A stretch of 64,000 nucleotides of DNA from Leeuwenhoekiella nanhaiensis (GCF_002744755.1 NZ_KZ319288.1:310001-374000); one strand, 5' to 3'; shown: positions 43,309 through 52,921, counted from the stretch's first letter. Made by a program: numbers and translations. The notes: a model not told the origin generated them from the letters alone.

Positions 43309-44314
43309 ACACCGCTCCCTTTCTGATAAAATCTGGTTGGTGCTCAAAGGTCTCGCTATGGGCGCGGCTAATAAGGTACCTGGTGTATCAGGAGGTGTTG
43401 TGGCGTATGTAGCCGGTTTTTACGAAGAATTTATTTATTCTTTGCAGCGCGTTAATAAAAATGCCTTTAAACTATTGATTGGCGGGCGTTTTCGCAGTTT
43501 TGTACGCTACACTAACGGCCGGTTTCTCAGTCTGCTTATTTTGGGAATGGTCATCAGTTATTTTAGTGTTTCTAAAGTGCTAGACCTGGCCATAGACCAC
43601 TTCCCGCTTCAGGTATGGAGTGCTTTTTTCGGAATGATTATAGGGAGTATTTACTACATCGCCAAAGATTTTGATGACTGGTCTAATCGGAATATTTTAA
43701 TCTTGTCGCTGGGTGTTATTACCGGTATTGGCATTAGCCTACTTGAGCCGGCTACACAAAACGACAACCTTATCTTTGTCTTTTTCTGCGGAATTATTGG
43801 AGTTTCAGGAATGACGCTACCGGGTTTATCAGGTTCGTTTATTCTTATTTTACTGGGTAACTATGTACTGTTGCTGGTCGATTCGGTTAATGCGCTTTAC
43901 GATACCCTATCAGACTTGGTTCAGGCTGATTTTTCATTTATTGATGATCCGTATCGCGTGCGTCTGCTCAAGGTTTTGGCCATGTTTACTTTGGGATCGG
44001 TCACGGGTTTAGTGACGCTTTCCAACTTTTTAGGCTATCTGCTTAAGCATTTTAAAAATGAAACAAATGCCGGAATAATCGGTTTCATCGCGGGTTCACT
44101 TGGTGTCGTCTGGCCCTGGAAGACTCCTATTTTTGAGCGTGATGCTTTGGGGGAGATTCAATACGATCGTGTAGGTGATCCTATTTTGCAAAACTACGAC
44201 CGCTATATTCCGCACGAATTTTCAACTCATAATATAACTGCTGCACTGTTTATATTGTTAGGAATTATAAGTGTAATGGCTTTAAGTAAATACGGGGAAA
44301 ACACCCGTGTATGA
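43298..44314 (+). CDS. DUF368 (PopT-family) membrane protein, second of pair
   Basis: A 338-residue paralogue of the preceding gene. Signature KGLAMGAANKVPGVSGGVVA (about 17-36) and GMTLPGLSGSFILILLGNY (about 178-196) align with the first copy, but Asp in AADVVPG is Asn-Lys here, and overall identity looks modest by eye, so this is an old duplication. ATG at 43298 overlaps the end of the first copy by 11 bp; the in-frame ATG at 43268 would overlap more and precede the signature by an extra ten residues. May form a heterodimer, or the two may carry different lipid cargoes; inference. Confidence 0.92.
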   Translation: MEFKHRSLSDKIWLVLKGLAMGAANKVPGVSGGVVAYVAGFYEEFIYSLQRVNKNAFKLLIGGRFRSFVRYTNGRFLSLLILGMVISYFSVSKVLDLAIDHFPLQVWSAFFGMIIGSIYYIAKDFDDWSNRNILILSLGVITGIGISLLEPATQNDNLIFVFFCGIIGVSGMTLPGLSGSFILILLGNYVLLLVDSVNALYDTLSDLVQADFSFIDDPYRVRLLKVLAMFTLGSVTGLVTLSNFLGYLLKHFKNETNAGIIGFIAGSLGVVWPWKTPIFERDALGEIQYDRVGDPILQNYDRYIPHEFSTHNITAALFILLGIISVMALSKYGENTRV

Positions 44315-44387
44315 TTTCTTAAAATTGTCGAGCTTTACTTAAATATTTTAATATTTTCGCATGCAGTTACAAGAACCCCAAGCCCTT

Positions 44388-45122
44388 ATGCTAAAATTTG
44401 GCCTCATTGGTAAAAACATTGAGTATTCTTTTTCAAGGAAGTATTTCACCGAAAAATTTGAGAAAAACGATATTGACGCTTCGTATGTAAATTTTGACTG
44501 TCAGAATATTGCTGATGTTCGTAAGGTACTTCAGGATCGTGAAGACGAGTGTTTGGGCTTCAATGTTACCATTCCCTATAAACAAACCATCATTCCGTAT
44601 CTCGACGAGATGAACAAACATGCCAGCGCAATAGGAGCGGTCAATGTGATTAAGCGACTTAATAACGGCAGGCTAAAAGGATATAATACCGATTATATTG
44701 GCTTCAGAAAATCACTCGCACCCTTTCTTTCTCAGCAAAGTCATAAATGCGCTTTAATTCTGGGAACAGGCGGTGCTTCAAAGGCCGTCGCTTATACATT
44801 GGAATTGGAGGACATTTCCTTCAAATACGTCTCCCGAAACCCTAAGAAAGGACAATTAGCCTACGAAGATTTAACCCCGGCAATTCTCAACAAATACACA
44901 CTGATCATTAATACTACTCCATTAGGTACTTATCCTAATGTAACCGAGTGTCCTAAACTATCTTACAGACAGCTTACCCCAAAACACTTATTATACGATC
45001 TGGTTTACAATCCTGAAGAAACCCAGTTTCTTAAAAATGGAAAAGCACAGGGTGCAATCACTACAAACGGCTATAGTATGTTAAAACAACAAGCCGAAGC
45101 TGCCTGGAGAATTTGGAAATAA
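44388..45122 (+). CDS. aroE: Shikimate dehydrogenase
   Basis: NADPH-dependent reduction of dehydroshikimate in aromatic amino-acid synthesis. The 244-residue protein from ATG 44388 starts MLKFGLIGKNIEYSFSRKYF, the usual start in this clade; ATG at 44361 is also in frame but lies 1 bp after a TATTTTCG -7-like element (44352-44359). Substrate residues: YSFSRKYF (Ser motif), NVTIPYKQTIIPYLDE (catalytic Lys, about 60-66), NVIKRLNNGRLKGYNTDYIGF (Asn/Asp). Nucleotide loop LILGTGGASKAVAYTL; NTTPLGTYPN. C-terminal GYSMLKQQAEAAWRIW matches. Length is short but complete (usual 245-285). No aro neighbours. Confidence 0.94.
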   Translation: MLKFGLIGKNIEYSFSRKYFTEKFEKNDIDASYVNFDCQNIADVRKVLQDREDECLGFNVTIPYKQTIIPYLDEMNKHASAIGAVNVIKRLNNGRLKGYNTDYIGFRKSLAPFLSQQSHKCALILGTGGASKAVAYTLELEDISFKYVSRNPKKGQLAYEDLTPAILNKYTLIINTTPLGTYPNVTECPKLSYRQLTPKHLLYDLVYNPEETQFLKNGKAQGAITTNGYSMLKQQAEAAWRIWK

Positions 45123-45387
45123 TTTTACGCTTCAAAACATACTAAACTTTTACACGTTACTTAACTAACACCGGTAATTGTTCTGCTGCCAGCTACCACT
45201 TCCCTACCGGGATTAGCGGTCAGAATTACTTGTGGTTTGCACAGTTAATGGTATCTTTAGCATTCCAACGCAGGCTTTATTCTTTCGCTCACTTTAGCGA
45301 AAAATAAATGCTCCTGAGCTGAAAATTGATGCTTTAGTAATCAATTTAGCTTAAAATAAACCAGAAAGAACCTTAACATTGAAACAG
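45123..45387. other. Intergenic region before the DUF349 gene
   Basis: A 265-bp gap without an ORF. It holds TTG (45230-45232), 19-bp spacer and TATCTTTA (45252-45259), a slightly imperfect Bacteroidota promoter, and a hairpin TTTCGCT / AGCGAAA (45283-45289 and 45296-45302) in the presumed 5' leader of about 125 nt. Confidence 0.5.
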
Positions 45388-47592
45388 ATGTCTGAAGAAA
45401 AGAATAGCACAAAGGAAAACGAAAAGCATACTTCTGAAACCTATAAAAAACAGGAACAGCAACCTGTAAAATCGGAAGTCAAAGAAGTTGAAGATCAAAA
45501 TAGTGAGCGTACTGATGAGGAATTGGTAACCGAATCAATTGATGTAATTCAGGATGCGAAAGACGTAGATGAGCCTAAAGAGGTTGAGGAATATACCGGC
45601 AATGCCAGTCTTGAAGAAGCACAATCCCCTGAGTCTGAAAAATCAATTCCTACTGAAAAGACCGAGACCAAAGAAAATAAAGAAGAGGAGCTGGTTACAG
45701 AATCTGTTGATACCGTAAAAGAGGCAAAAAAGGAAAACGAGGACGGCGAAGAAGATGAAGATTTTATTGCCGAAGACGATTCTGATGAAGATGATAGCCC
45801 GGAAGACCTGGAAGACGCCTTAAATGAAGACAGCGAGGACGAGTCTGCTGCAGAGCGTCATTCAATCCCTAAGAAAGACTACGAAAAGATGAGTAAGGAA
45901 GAGCTCATCAAAGAATTTAAATACCTCCTCAATAATCATAAAATACAGGCTATAAAAGAGCACGTATCCGAATTACGCGCAGCTTTTATATCAAAGTTTG
46001 AAGATGAGCAGGAAGAGGCTAAGGAGCGTTTTCTTGAAGACGGTGGCAATATTATAGATTTCAGGTATTACAGTCCGCTTAAGAAAGAATTTAACTCCCT
46101 GTATTTTGAGTACCGCGATAAGCGCAATCAGTACTATCAAAATTTACGCAAAGACCTTAATGCCAATCTGGAGACCCGCAATGCGCTTATTGAAGAACTC
46201 AAAGAGCTCAAGAATGAATTAGGAGGCGAAGACAGCATCAACACCACTTTTGAAAAGTTTAAAGACATTCAGGAGCGCTGGCGTAATGCCGGTAATATTC
46301 CCCGGGATCGCTATAATCTCGTATGGAATAATTACCATCATCATATTGAGAACTTTTACGATTTTCTGCATTTAAACCGGGAGTTCAGAGACAAGGATTT
46401 TAAGGAAAATCTGGACAAAAAGCTCAAGTTAATTGAGCAGGCTGAAGAACTTACTCAGGAGCCCGATGTGAATCGCGCTTTTAAAGAGCTTCAGATGCTA
46501 CACAAAATCTGGAAGGAAGAGGTAGGACCGGTTTCCCGCGAATACCGTGAGGAAATCTGGGAAAAATTTAGTGCTGCCACGCGTAAAATACACGATGCCC
46601 GTCAGGATTACTTTAAAAATATTGATAAGATCCACGAGCAAAATCTGGAGAAGAAACAGGAAGTTATCGCAGCTATTGAAAAAGTTGTTGCAAATCCTGC
46701 TTCAAACCACAGAGAGTGGCAAAAGCAAATGAAAACGGTAAATGAACTTCGTGAGGATTTCTTTAAGATAGGAAAAGTTCCCCGCAAGGAAAATGAGCCT
46801 ACATGGAAAGCCTTTAAAAAAGCTACCCGCGAATTTAACCGTGCTAAAAACGGCTTTTACAAAGACCAGAAAAAAGAGCAATATGCCAATCTGGAGAAAA
46901 AAATGGAGCTTGTTAAAATCGCTGAAGAAAACAAGGATAACGAAGACATAAAAGCTACCATAGACCTGATGAAAAAAATTCAGGCAGATTGGAAGAAAAT
47001 AGGACACGTACCACGCAAAGACAGCGACAAGATCTGGAAGCGCTTTAAAAAAGCCTGCAACCATTTCTTTGATAAACTGCACGCTGAGAAAAAGGAAATC
47101 CTTGAGGAAGAAAAAACCAATCTTGAAGAAAAGAATGCTTTATTAGAGAAGGTTAAAGAACTTAAACTGAGCGGTAAGCCTGAAGAAGATCTTAAAACCA
47201 TAAAGGCTGTTATCAAGGAGTGGAAAGACACGGGTCGCGTGCCGCATTCTAAAAAGAATATCGAGCAGGAATTCAACAAAGTACTTGATGGTTTGTTTAA
47301 AAAACTTGATCTAAGCCGAAAAGAGTCTGAGTTGATCAAATACGACAACCGTGTTGCTGCGATTGCAGATGAAGACGGTGATCAGGCACTTAATAAAGAG
47401 CGGTATTTTATCTCTAAGAAAATTGATGAAGTAAAAGCCGAAATTAATCAGCTGGAAAATAACTTGGGCTTCTTTCAGCATGTTCCCGATGACAATCCAA
47501 TGGTAAAAGAGGTGCACAAGAATATTGCTGAGCATAAGAAAACCCTCGAAATCTGGAAGGCCAAACTCAAAAAGCTAAAAACACTGTATTAA
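45388..47592 (+). CDS. DUF349-repeat protein with acidic N-terminus
   Basis: A 734-residue cytoplasmic protein, ATG at 45388 (an in-frame TTG at 45379 lies just before). Residues about 1-155 are highly acidic and unstructured (VTESIDVIQDAKDVDEPKE, AEDDSDEDDSPEDLEDALNE). From about 160 on there are five charged helical DUF349 repeats, each with a W...G.VPR core: RWRNAGNIPRDR, IWKEEVGPVSREY, DFFKIGKVPRKE, DWKKIGHVPRKD and EWKDTGRVPHSK. DUF349 proteins are linked to RNA or chromosome handling, but the function is not established. Long single helices and coiled coils; C-terminal VHKNIAEHKKTLEIWKAKL. Followed 12 bp later by a methyltransferase gene. Confidence 0.9.
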   Translation: MSEEKNSTKENEKHTSETYKKQEQQPVKSEVKEVEDQNSERTDEELVTESIDVIQDAKDVDEPKEVEEYTGNASLEEAQSPESEKSIPTEKTETKENKEEELVTESVDTVKEAKKENEDGEEDEDFIAEDDSDEDDSPEDLEDALNEDSEDESAAERHSIPKKDYEKMSKEELIKEFKYLLNNHKIQAIKEHVSELRAAFISKFEDEQEEAKERFLEDGGNIIDFRYYSPLKKEFNSLYFEYRDKRNQYYQNLRKDLNANLETRNALIEELKELKNELGGEDSINTTFEKFKDIQERWRNAGNIPRDRYNLVWNNYHHHIENFYDFLHLNREFRDKDFKENLDKKLKLIEQAEELTQEPDVNRAFKELQMLHKIWKEEVGPVSREYREEIWEKFSAATRKIHDARQDYFKNIDKIHEQNLEKKQEVIAAIEKVVANPASNHREWQKQMKTVNELREDFFKIGKVPRKENEPTWKAFKKATREFNRAKNGFYKDQKKEQYANLEKKMELVKIAEENKDNEDIKATIDLMKKIQADWKKIGHVPRKDSDKIWKRFKKACNHFFDKLHAEKKEILEEEKTNLEEKNALLEKVKELKLSGKPEEDLKTIKAVIKEWKDTGRVPHSKKNIEQEFNKVLDGLFKKLDLSRKESELIKYDNRVAAIADEDGDQALNKERYFISKKIDEVKAEINQLENNLGFFQHVPDDNPMVKEVHKNIAEHKKTLEIWKAKLKKLKTLY

Positions 47593-47604
47593 TCCTTCGG
47601 TCTT

Positions 47605-48231
47605 ATGGTTTGCACCCTGTGTAAACATCCCGCTTATTTTTTCGGAAATTTTCAAAATAGAAACTATAACCGATGTACTCATTGTGCATCGGTTTTTTTA
47701 GATGCTGAATATTTACCTTCCGCCAATGCAGAACAAAAGCGCTATCAACATCATCAAAACGATAAAGCTAACAGCGGATACATTGATTTCTTAGAGCCAT
47801 TGCTCGATGCCATAGTGCGTAATCATTCCGTAGATGAAGCTGGTCTGGATTTTGGTTCGGGTCCCAATCCCGTTTTAACCGAACTGCTTCAGGAAAAGGG
47901 ATATGGTATAACAGCTTACGATTTATTTTTCAGTCCCAATAAAGAGGCCCTCAAACAAACCTATGACTACATTATATGCTGCGAAGTCATAGAGCATTTT
48001 CATAATCCAGGTGAAAGCTTTCAGCAATTAGCTGATTTACTAAATCCTGGTGGCTGTTTGTATTGCAAAACCAACTTATTGAAACCCGAACTTGATTTTG
48101 AACACTGGTGGTATAAAAATGATTTTACGCACAGCTTCTTCTACACATCAGAAGCCCTAGAATTCATAAAAGCCCGTTTTAAATTTTCGGAATTAAAATT
48201 CAATAAAAACTTCTTTCAATTCATCAAGTAA
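47605..48231 (+). CDS. Zinc-ribbon class I SAM-dependent methyltransferase
   Basis: A 208-residue protein: N-terminal zinc ribbon CTLCKHPAYF ... CTHCASVFLDAEYLP (Cys at about 3, 6, 24, 27), then a class I methyltransferase (about 75-180) with GLDFGSGPNPVLTELL (motif I), YDYIICCEVIEHFHNPGES (motif IV) and LLNPGGCLYCKTNLL. The motif and the W/F-rich C-terminus (HWWYKNDFTHSFFYTSEAL) resemble sugar or small-molecule methyltransferases rather than RNA ones; substrate unknown. Follows DUF349 by 12 bp, no obvious link in function. Confidence 0.85.
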   Translation: MVCTLCKHPAYFFGNFQNRNYNRCTHCASVFLDAEYLPSANAEQKRYQHHQNDKANSGYIDFLEPLLDAIVRNHSVDEAGLDFGSGPNPVLTELLQEKGYGITAYDLFFSPNKEALKQTYDYIICCEVIEHFHNPGESFQQLADLLNPGGCLYCKTNLLKPELDFEHWWYKNDFTHSFFYTSEALEFIKARFKFSELKFNKNFFQFIK

Positions 48232-48329
48232 ACGATTTTATAGTAAGTGGATTCAGCATTCGGTGTTAAACAAATTTTTGATACCTAGGAAAGGATCTGA
48301 GTATATTAGGCTTTGGCTATGCCAAATGA

Positions 48330-48360
48330 AAAAAGCGGCCCTTAAAGACCGCTTTCCTTT
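48330..48360 (-). terminator. Terminator between the methyltransferase gene and the lipoprotein gene
   Basis: AAAGCGG (48332-48338) and CCGCTTT (48349-48355), plus an adjacent C/C mismatch, around CCCTTAAAGA. Flanked by A and T runs; can serve convergent transcripts on both strands. Confidence 0.75.
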
Positions 48361-48375
48361 GAATTTTAACACATT

Positions 48376-49392
48376 CTATCCTCTATAAAAATATAAGGAA
48401 GAAACTCCGCTTAAACTGTTATTAATCGCCGGAGTAGCATTACCACCACCTGCGGTTGAAACGTTTCCGAAAGCTAAAACACGACCACCACCGTTGGCCA
48501 GTTCGGCTACATACACCGTATCAGATGCGGCGTCGTATTCCACATTTACGGGATTACCCATCATAGTAGCTGCACCAGCATAGCGTATCTGTTGACCTAC
48601 AGCTAAAGTTCCGCCATTTGCCACAGCATTAAATTTTGACATAAAATTGGTAATCACGTGAAATCCACCATCGGTATCTGCACCAGGGCCTGAAGCCGCT
48701 GCGATATCACTCATAATTAACGTTCCGCCATCAAAAGCAATTCCGTGAGTTCGTCCTATTCCTTCAATAGCGATACGCTTAGAAGCACTTACAGTTGCAT
48801 CTGCCGTATTACTGCTTAAAAAGTTGGTAAATACAGCAAGTTCATTGGTGTTATCAACTACCGCATACAGGTCATTACCTATAAATTCAATTCCCCATAC
48901 CGAAAAATCAGTAGTAATTGTTCTGCTTAGTGTCAAAGAACCATTTGATTTTTCAAATACAAAAAATCGACCGGCATTTGCATTTTGACTGTCAGCGACT
49001 ACATAAAAGTTACCATTTACAGCAAGATCTCTAGGGTTTTGCAGCACCGGCTGGCTAGAAATATCAACCGTTAAATTTATTGTAGCTGTAATGATATCAC
49101 TAATACCCACATACGTCTGCAGGGAAGTCTGGGTCATTCCTCTTGATGCAAGGGTAAAGCTGTCATCATCTGGGGAGTAATAAATACCTTCAGCATCTGA
49201 TGCCGAAGTGCTTATTGTTGTAACCGAATTTGTAGTAAGATTGTAGCGGGTAACGTCTCCATTTGCGTGACTTGTCGCGTAAAGATTTGCAGAAACCTCT
49301 TCCTGCATCATGTCATCTGAATCATCATCACTACATGAAGTCAATGCGAAGATTCCTATCATTCCTAAAACCAGTATGTTCTTAGTATTCAT
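48376..49392 (-). CDS. Lipoprotein with beta-propeller-like repeats
   Basis: A 338-residue lipoprotein: ATG at 49392 (the frame runs to 49416 with a TTG-type start not preferred), lipobox IFALTSC (Cys at about 20) and a following Asp/Ser/Met stretch DDDSDDMMQEE. The body has repeated blocks of ~45-50 residues such as LYATSHANGDVTRYNLTTNSV, RFFVFEKSNGSLTLSRTI, IEFIGNDLYAVVDNTNELAVF and TVYVAELANGGGRVLAFGN, with Asp/Asn-Gly turns, as in six- or seven-bladed propellers (NHL/SMP-30-like). Likely exposed on the cell surface. No enzyme motif. Own transcript. Confidence 0.8.
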   Translation of the reverse strand: MNTKNILVLGMIGIFALTSCSDDDSDDMMQEEVSANLYATSHANGDVTRYNLTTNSVTTISTSASDAEGIYYSPDDDSFTLASRGMTQTSLQTYVGISDIITATINLTVDISSQPVLQNPRDLAVNGNFYVVADSQNANAGRFFVFEKSNGSLTLSRTITTDFSVWGIEFIGNDLYAVVDNTNELAVFTNFLSSNTADATVSASKRIAIEGIGRTHGIAFDGGTLIMSDIAAASGPGADTDGGFHVITNFMSKFNAVANGGTLAVGQQIRYAGAATMMGNPVNVEYDAASDTVYVAELANGGGRVLAFGNVSTAGGGNATPAINNSLSGVSSLYFYRG

Positions 49393-49538
49393 AATTAATT
49401 GGTGTTTGTTAAACATTTAATTTTGAATATCTACGTATAGGCTTCGGATTGCGGTTTTCTATAATTTCAATTTTAACGGAATTTTAGCTTTGTCAAAATT
49501 CGTAGAGCCTGAAGTAATGACCTGGGATAAGCCGGTTT

Positions 49539-50075
49539 CTAGCTGTTTTCAGGAACTTTACCCACAACCCCATCAAAAAATTGACGCAGCGTTTTTAGAT
49601 CGGCTTCAAGATTTCCGGTTGGATAAAACAGATCTCCTATATGATGCTGCTTTTGACCAAAATCCATCGTGACAGGCAAAATAGGAACACCGGCTTCAAG
49701 AGCTATAAAGTAAAACCCGGTTTTCCATTCGGTTACTTTTTTGCGGGTACCTTCCGGTGAAAGTGCCAGCCGAAATGTTTCCCGTTCTTTAAATAGTGAA
49801 GCAATGTAGGTGACCTTATTCTGTCCCGGCGTGCGGTCTAATGGGGTCCCTCCTACTTTTTTGAAATACCAGCCAAAAGGTGGACGAAAAAGTTCCTTCT
49901 TTCCAAGAAAATTGACTTTCACATCTATAATACTCCTAAAAAGCAATCCCATATAAAAATCATGCCAGCTGGTATGAGGAGCAGCAATAACAACCATTTT
50001 TTGTACTTCCTTCGGGAACCGGCCTACTATCTTCCATCCCAAAAGGCGGTAAATGGTTTTTGCTATAAACTTCAT
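49539..50075 (-). CDS. PlsC-family 1-acyl-sn-glycerol-3-phosphate acyltransferase-like
   Basis: A 178-residue membrane-associated acyltransferase. Motif [13 protein letters not shown] (HxxxxD, about 33-40), motif II region [26 protein letters not shown], motif [25 protein letters not shown] (about 103-124) and motif [13 protein letters not shown]. Transfers an acyl chain to a lipid or LPS precursor; in this family HTSWHD variants are common in Bacteroidota. The last gene of an operon, its ATG overlaps the kdsB stop by 4 bp. Short but complete; substrate unknown. Confidence 0.9.
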   Translation of the reverse strand: MKFIAKTIYRLLGWKIVGRFPKEVQKMVVIAAPHTSWHDFYMGLLFRSIIDVKVNFLGKKELFRPPFGWYFKKVGGTPLDRTPGQNKVTYIASLFKERETFRLALSPEGTRKKVTEWKTGFYFIALEAGVPILPVTMDFGQKQHHIGDLFYPTGNLEADLKTLRQFFDGVVGKVPENS

Positions 50076-50827
50076 TGTTGTTTTTTTGTTCGGAGTATAT
50101 TACGAGCTTCTTCCAGATCCTGAGGCGTATCAATACCTATTGCAGGGCTGTCTGAATGTACCATTTTAATGCGCTTACCATACTCGAGATAGCGTATGGC
50201 TTCAATTTTCTCAGAAGCCTCCAGATTGCGCATAGGTAATCTGGCAAAATCGAGCACCGCCTCTTTTCTAAAAGCATAAATGCCCTTGTGCTTATAATAG
50301 GTTACCTCAATATCCCGGTCTCTGGGATATGGAATGGGCGCCCGGGAGAAGTATAATGCAAAATTATGCTGATCAACAATAACCTTTACATTATTGGGGT
50401 TTTCAATTTCGCTTTCTGCGCGCATAGGAGTCATCAGGGATGCCAGATCAATATCTTCTGCTCCTTCCTCATAAAAAACCTGAAGTACATTGTGCATATC
50501 TTCCGCATTTGTAAACGGCTCATCACCCTGTACATTCACAACAATATCAATATCCAGATCCTGTACGGCCTCTGCAATACGGTCGCTGCCGCAACTGTGC
50601 TCTGCAATACTCATAATAACCTTACCAGAAGCCTGCTCAACAGCATTCCTGATCTCTTCACTATCAGTAACAACATAAACCTCGTCAAAAAGTGCAGTTG
50701 CTTTAGCAGCCTCATACGTACGTAAAATCACCGGCTTGCCTTCCAGGTCCTGCATTAGCTTACCCGGAAATCTGCTTGCCTCGTAGCGGGCAGGAATCAT
50801 CGCAATGGTTCTCAGTTTTGTATTCAT
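50072..50827 (-). CDS. kdsB: CMP-KDO synthetase (3-deoxy-manno-octulosonate cytidylyltransferase)
   Basis: Activates KDO with CTP for lipopolysaccharide core assembly. The 251-residue protein has [16 protein letters not shown] (CTP-binding, about 10-25), [12 protein letters not shown] (about 83), [11 protein letters not shown] (about 97) and [19 protein letters not shown] and [13 protein letters not shown] near the end. Full length. 4-bp overlap with the acyltransferase gene after it, 13 bp after the DUF4126 gene. Confirms LPS with KDO in this organism. Confidence 0.97.
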   Translation of the reverse strand: MNTKLRTIAMIPARYEASRFPGKLMQDLEGKPVILRTYEAAKATALFDEVYVVTDSEEIRNAVEQASGKVIMSIAEHSCGSDRIAEAVQDLDIDIVVNVQGDEPFTNAEDMHNVLQVFYEEGAEDIDLASLMTPMRAESEIENPNNVKVIVDQHNFALYFSRAPIPYPRDRDIEVTYYKHKGIYAFRKEAVLDFARLPMRNLEASEKIEAIRYLEYGKRIKMVHSDSPAIGIDTPQDLEEARNILRTKKQQ

Positions 50828-50840
50828 TAAATCTTAAAGC

Positions 50841-51404
50841 TTAGTAGCCGATTTTTTGCTTTCTTCTTTTAAAAAAGCGCAGCAATCGGTATATAATATA
50901 GACGACCAAAAAGAGCGCAAGAATAGGAAATATAAGAGCAAGAATAGACAGGATTGTAGAAAAAATAGCCTCTATAGTTGAAAAGACCGGGTTTGCAAAG
51001 CCCATAGTGGTTGTGGTTGAGGCTGCACGTGCCGTTGCCGTAGTTCCGGCAATAAGGCCGGCGGTTCCACCTCCTCCAATAATTGCCAAAGACCACGAAA
51101 CCCAGGGCTCAAAATCACCCAGCGTTACAAAAAAGAGAATCGTACCCGCAACACTGGCAAGAGGCACAGCAATGGTGTCAAGTGCATTATCAAACCAGGG
51201 AATGTAGTAGGCCAACAATTCTAGTACTGTGGCGAAACCTAAAAGGATTAAAGTTTGCCAGGAACCCAACCAGTACCAGTTTTCATTTAGATCAACCCAG
51301 CCATAATACGATGCAATACTCAAAGCCAGTAAGGGCAGGAATATTCTAAAACCGGCAGCTGCGGCCAGACCAATCCCGAGACATATACTAAGAATGATCT
51401 CCAT
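50841..51404 (-). CDS. DUF4126 membrane protein
   Basis: A 187-residue hydrophobic protein with about four to five helices; N-terminus MEIILSICLGIGLAAAAGFRIFLPLLALSIA and the Gly-Thr-rich TAGLIAGTTATARAASTTTTMG in the middle (AGLIAGTTATARAAST), a feature of DUF4126. The last residues are basic (RRKQKI). Function unknown. Between the helicase and kdsB genes with 3 and 13 bp gaps, in the same operon. Confidence 0.85.
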   Translation of the reverse strand: MEIILSICLGIGLAAAAGFRIFLPLLALSIASYYGWVDLNENWYWLGSWQTLILLGFATVLELLAYYIPWFDNALDTIAVPLASVAGTILFFVTLGDFEPWVSWSLAIIGGGGTAGLIAGTTATARAASTTTTMGFANPVFSTIEAIFSTILSILALIFPILALFLVVYIIYRLLRFFKRRKQKIGY

Positions 51405-51407
51405 AAA

Positions 51408-52841
51408 TTAACTGTCTAAAAACATATCATCTTTAAAACCTATAAGATACAGTTTTTTCTGGGCACGCGTCACAGCGGTATACAACCAGCGCAGGTAATC
51501 TTTATTCATACCGTCACGCAAATACGGCTGCTCGACCATAATGGTGTCCCATTGCCCGCCCTGAGACTTGTGACAGGTAATGGCATAGGAGAATTTTACC
51601 TGAAGGGCATTGAAAAACTTGTTGTTTTTCACCTTCATAAACTTCTTGTACTTAGAAGTTTCTTCTTCATAATCTTTCATCACTTCCTGATAAAGCCTGT
51701 TTGAATCTTCATAAGGTAGCGAAGGAGTTTCAGAAGTAAGGGTATCGAGCAAAAGAACCGTTTCAAAGGGTGCGAGATTGGGATAATCGGTCATCTTGAC
51801 CTTGACTTCCGCAAAGCGGAAACCATACAGTTCCTTAATGCTAAATATTTCAAGAATTTCAATGATATCTCCGTTTGCAATGAAACCGGCATCGCTTTTG
51901 GCATCAAGCCAAAAATAATTGTTCTTAACCACCATAAAATAATCTCCGGCACTCACTTCTTCTTCCTTAAACAAAATGCGTGACCGAATCTGCTGGTTGT
52001 ACAGATTGGCCCGCTTATTAGAACGTACGATGATTGCTGTACCTTCATTCCCGTACTCCCGATAGGAGTCGCCCAAAGCATCCATAATTTCGTGTCCATC
52101 AATGAGTCGCACCACATCGTCCTGACCACTTAAATCAAACCGAAAATCCTCGTAAAGCCCATCATTCATAAATTCCCGGATACGCGTGGCGTTTTTTAAA
52201 ATTCCACTGGTTTCTGCCTGTCGCATGACCTCGTCAAGTTCTATGCTTTTCACGGTCTTATTAAATTGAAGTCCGAGATTTTGGGTGTCTAAAGCAGGAC
52301 TGAGTTCCATCTTAACAGGCGGCAGCTGCGCTTCATCACCTATTAAAAGCAGCTTACAATTGTGACCGCTATATACGTAAAGCATCAGGTCATCCAGCAA
52401 CGATCCGTTTTCAAAGAGCTTTGATTCTGATGCATTGTCTGAAATCATTGAGGCTTCATCTACTATGAATAAGGTATTGCGATGTTTGTTGCGCTGTAAG
52501 GTGAATGAAACAGCTCCTCCCCGCTCTTTTTTTGGATAATAAATTTTACGGTGAATGGTCTGAGCGGGTTTGTCACTATAGCTCGAAATAACTTTAGCAG
52601 CCCTTCCGGTAGGAGCCATCTGTATGGAAGACATACGAATGTGCCATAAATTTTTGACCACAGTCCCTATAAGAGTGGTTTTACCCGTACCGGCATAACC
52701 CTTCAAAACGAATAAATTATCCTTTTTGCTGTCAAACAAAAAGTTACTCAACTGCATCAGCAGTAGGTTTTGTTTTTCGGTAGGTTGAAAGGGAAAATCC
52801 TGAAGTAAAAGCTTATAAAATGCGTGCTCGTCTAGCTTCAT
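51408..52841 (-). CDS. RecD/Dda-like superfamily 1 helicase
   Basis: A 477-residue ATP-dependent 5'-3' DNA helicase-like protein. Motif I GYAGTGKTTLIGTV (about 45-58), motif Ia APTGRAAKVI, motif II FIVDEASMI (about 130), motif III LLLIGDEAQLPPV (about 155), and the C-terminal UvrD-C-2 part with YAITCHKSQGGQWD (about 430) and RWLYTAVTRAQKKLYLIG (about 455). Shorter than RecD2, with no N-terminal HhH extension seen, so nearer to Dda-type. DNA repair role inferred. First gene of the operon with DUF4126, kdsB and acyltransferase. Confidence 0.92.
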   Translation of the reverse strand: MKLDEHAFYKLLLQDFPFQPTEKQNLLLMQLSNFLFDSKKDNLFVLKGYAGTGKTTLIGTVVKNLWHIRMSSIQMAPTGRAAKVISSYSDKPAQTIHRKIYYPKKERGGAVSFTLQRNKHRNTLFIVDEASMISDNASESKLFENGSLLDDLMLYVYSGHNCKLLLIGDEAQLPPVKMELSPALDTQNLGLQFNKTVKSIELDEVMRQAETSGILKNATRIREFMNDGLYEDFRFDLSGQDDVVRLIDGHEIMDALGDSYREYGNEGTAIIVRSNKRANLYNQQIRSRILFKEEEVSAGDYFMVVKNNYFWLDAKSDAGFIANGDIIEILEIFSIKELYGFRFAEVKVKMTDYPNLAPFETVLLLDTLTSETPSLPYEDSNRLYQEVMKDYEEETSKYKKFMKVKNNKFFNALQVKFSYAITCHKSQGGQWDTIMVEQPYLRDGMNKDYLRWLYTAVTRAQKKLYLIGFKDDMFLDS

Positions 52842-52913
52842 GTATGCTTATCTTGATTGTAAAGATACTAAGGAAATTTAGGCTGATATCCTTTAGCGAT
52901 TAAAAAAAAATTG

Positions 52914-52921
52914 TAGATTTG
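52914..52921 (+). promoter_or_regulatory. -7 element before the 217-residue protein gene
   Basis: TAGATTTG, 36 bp before the ATG at 52958. No matching -33 TTG in the divergent gap. Confidence 0.35.

Noticed and set aside
46702-47348. Two minus-strand ORFs over the DUF349 gene
   Set aside because: Antisense to strongly repetitive, Lys/Glu-rich coding sequence, which produces long Phe/Leu/Ser-rich mirror frames. No start signal.
49490-49672. Small plus-strand ORF of 60 residues
   Set aside because: Overlaps the end of the PlsC-family gene antisense and has no family features; a shadow frame.
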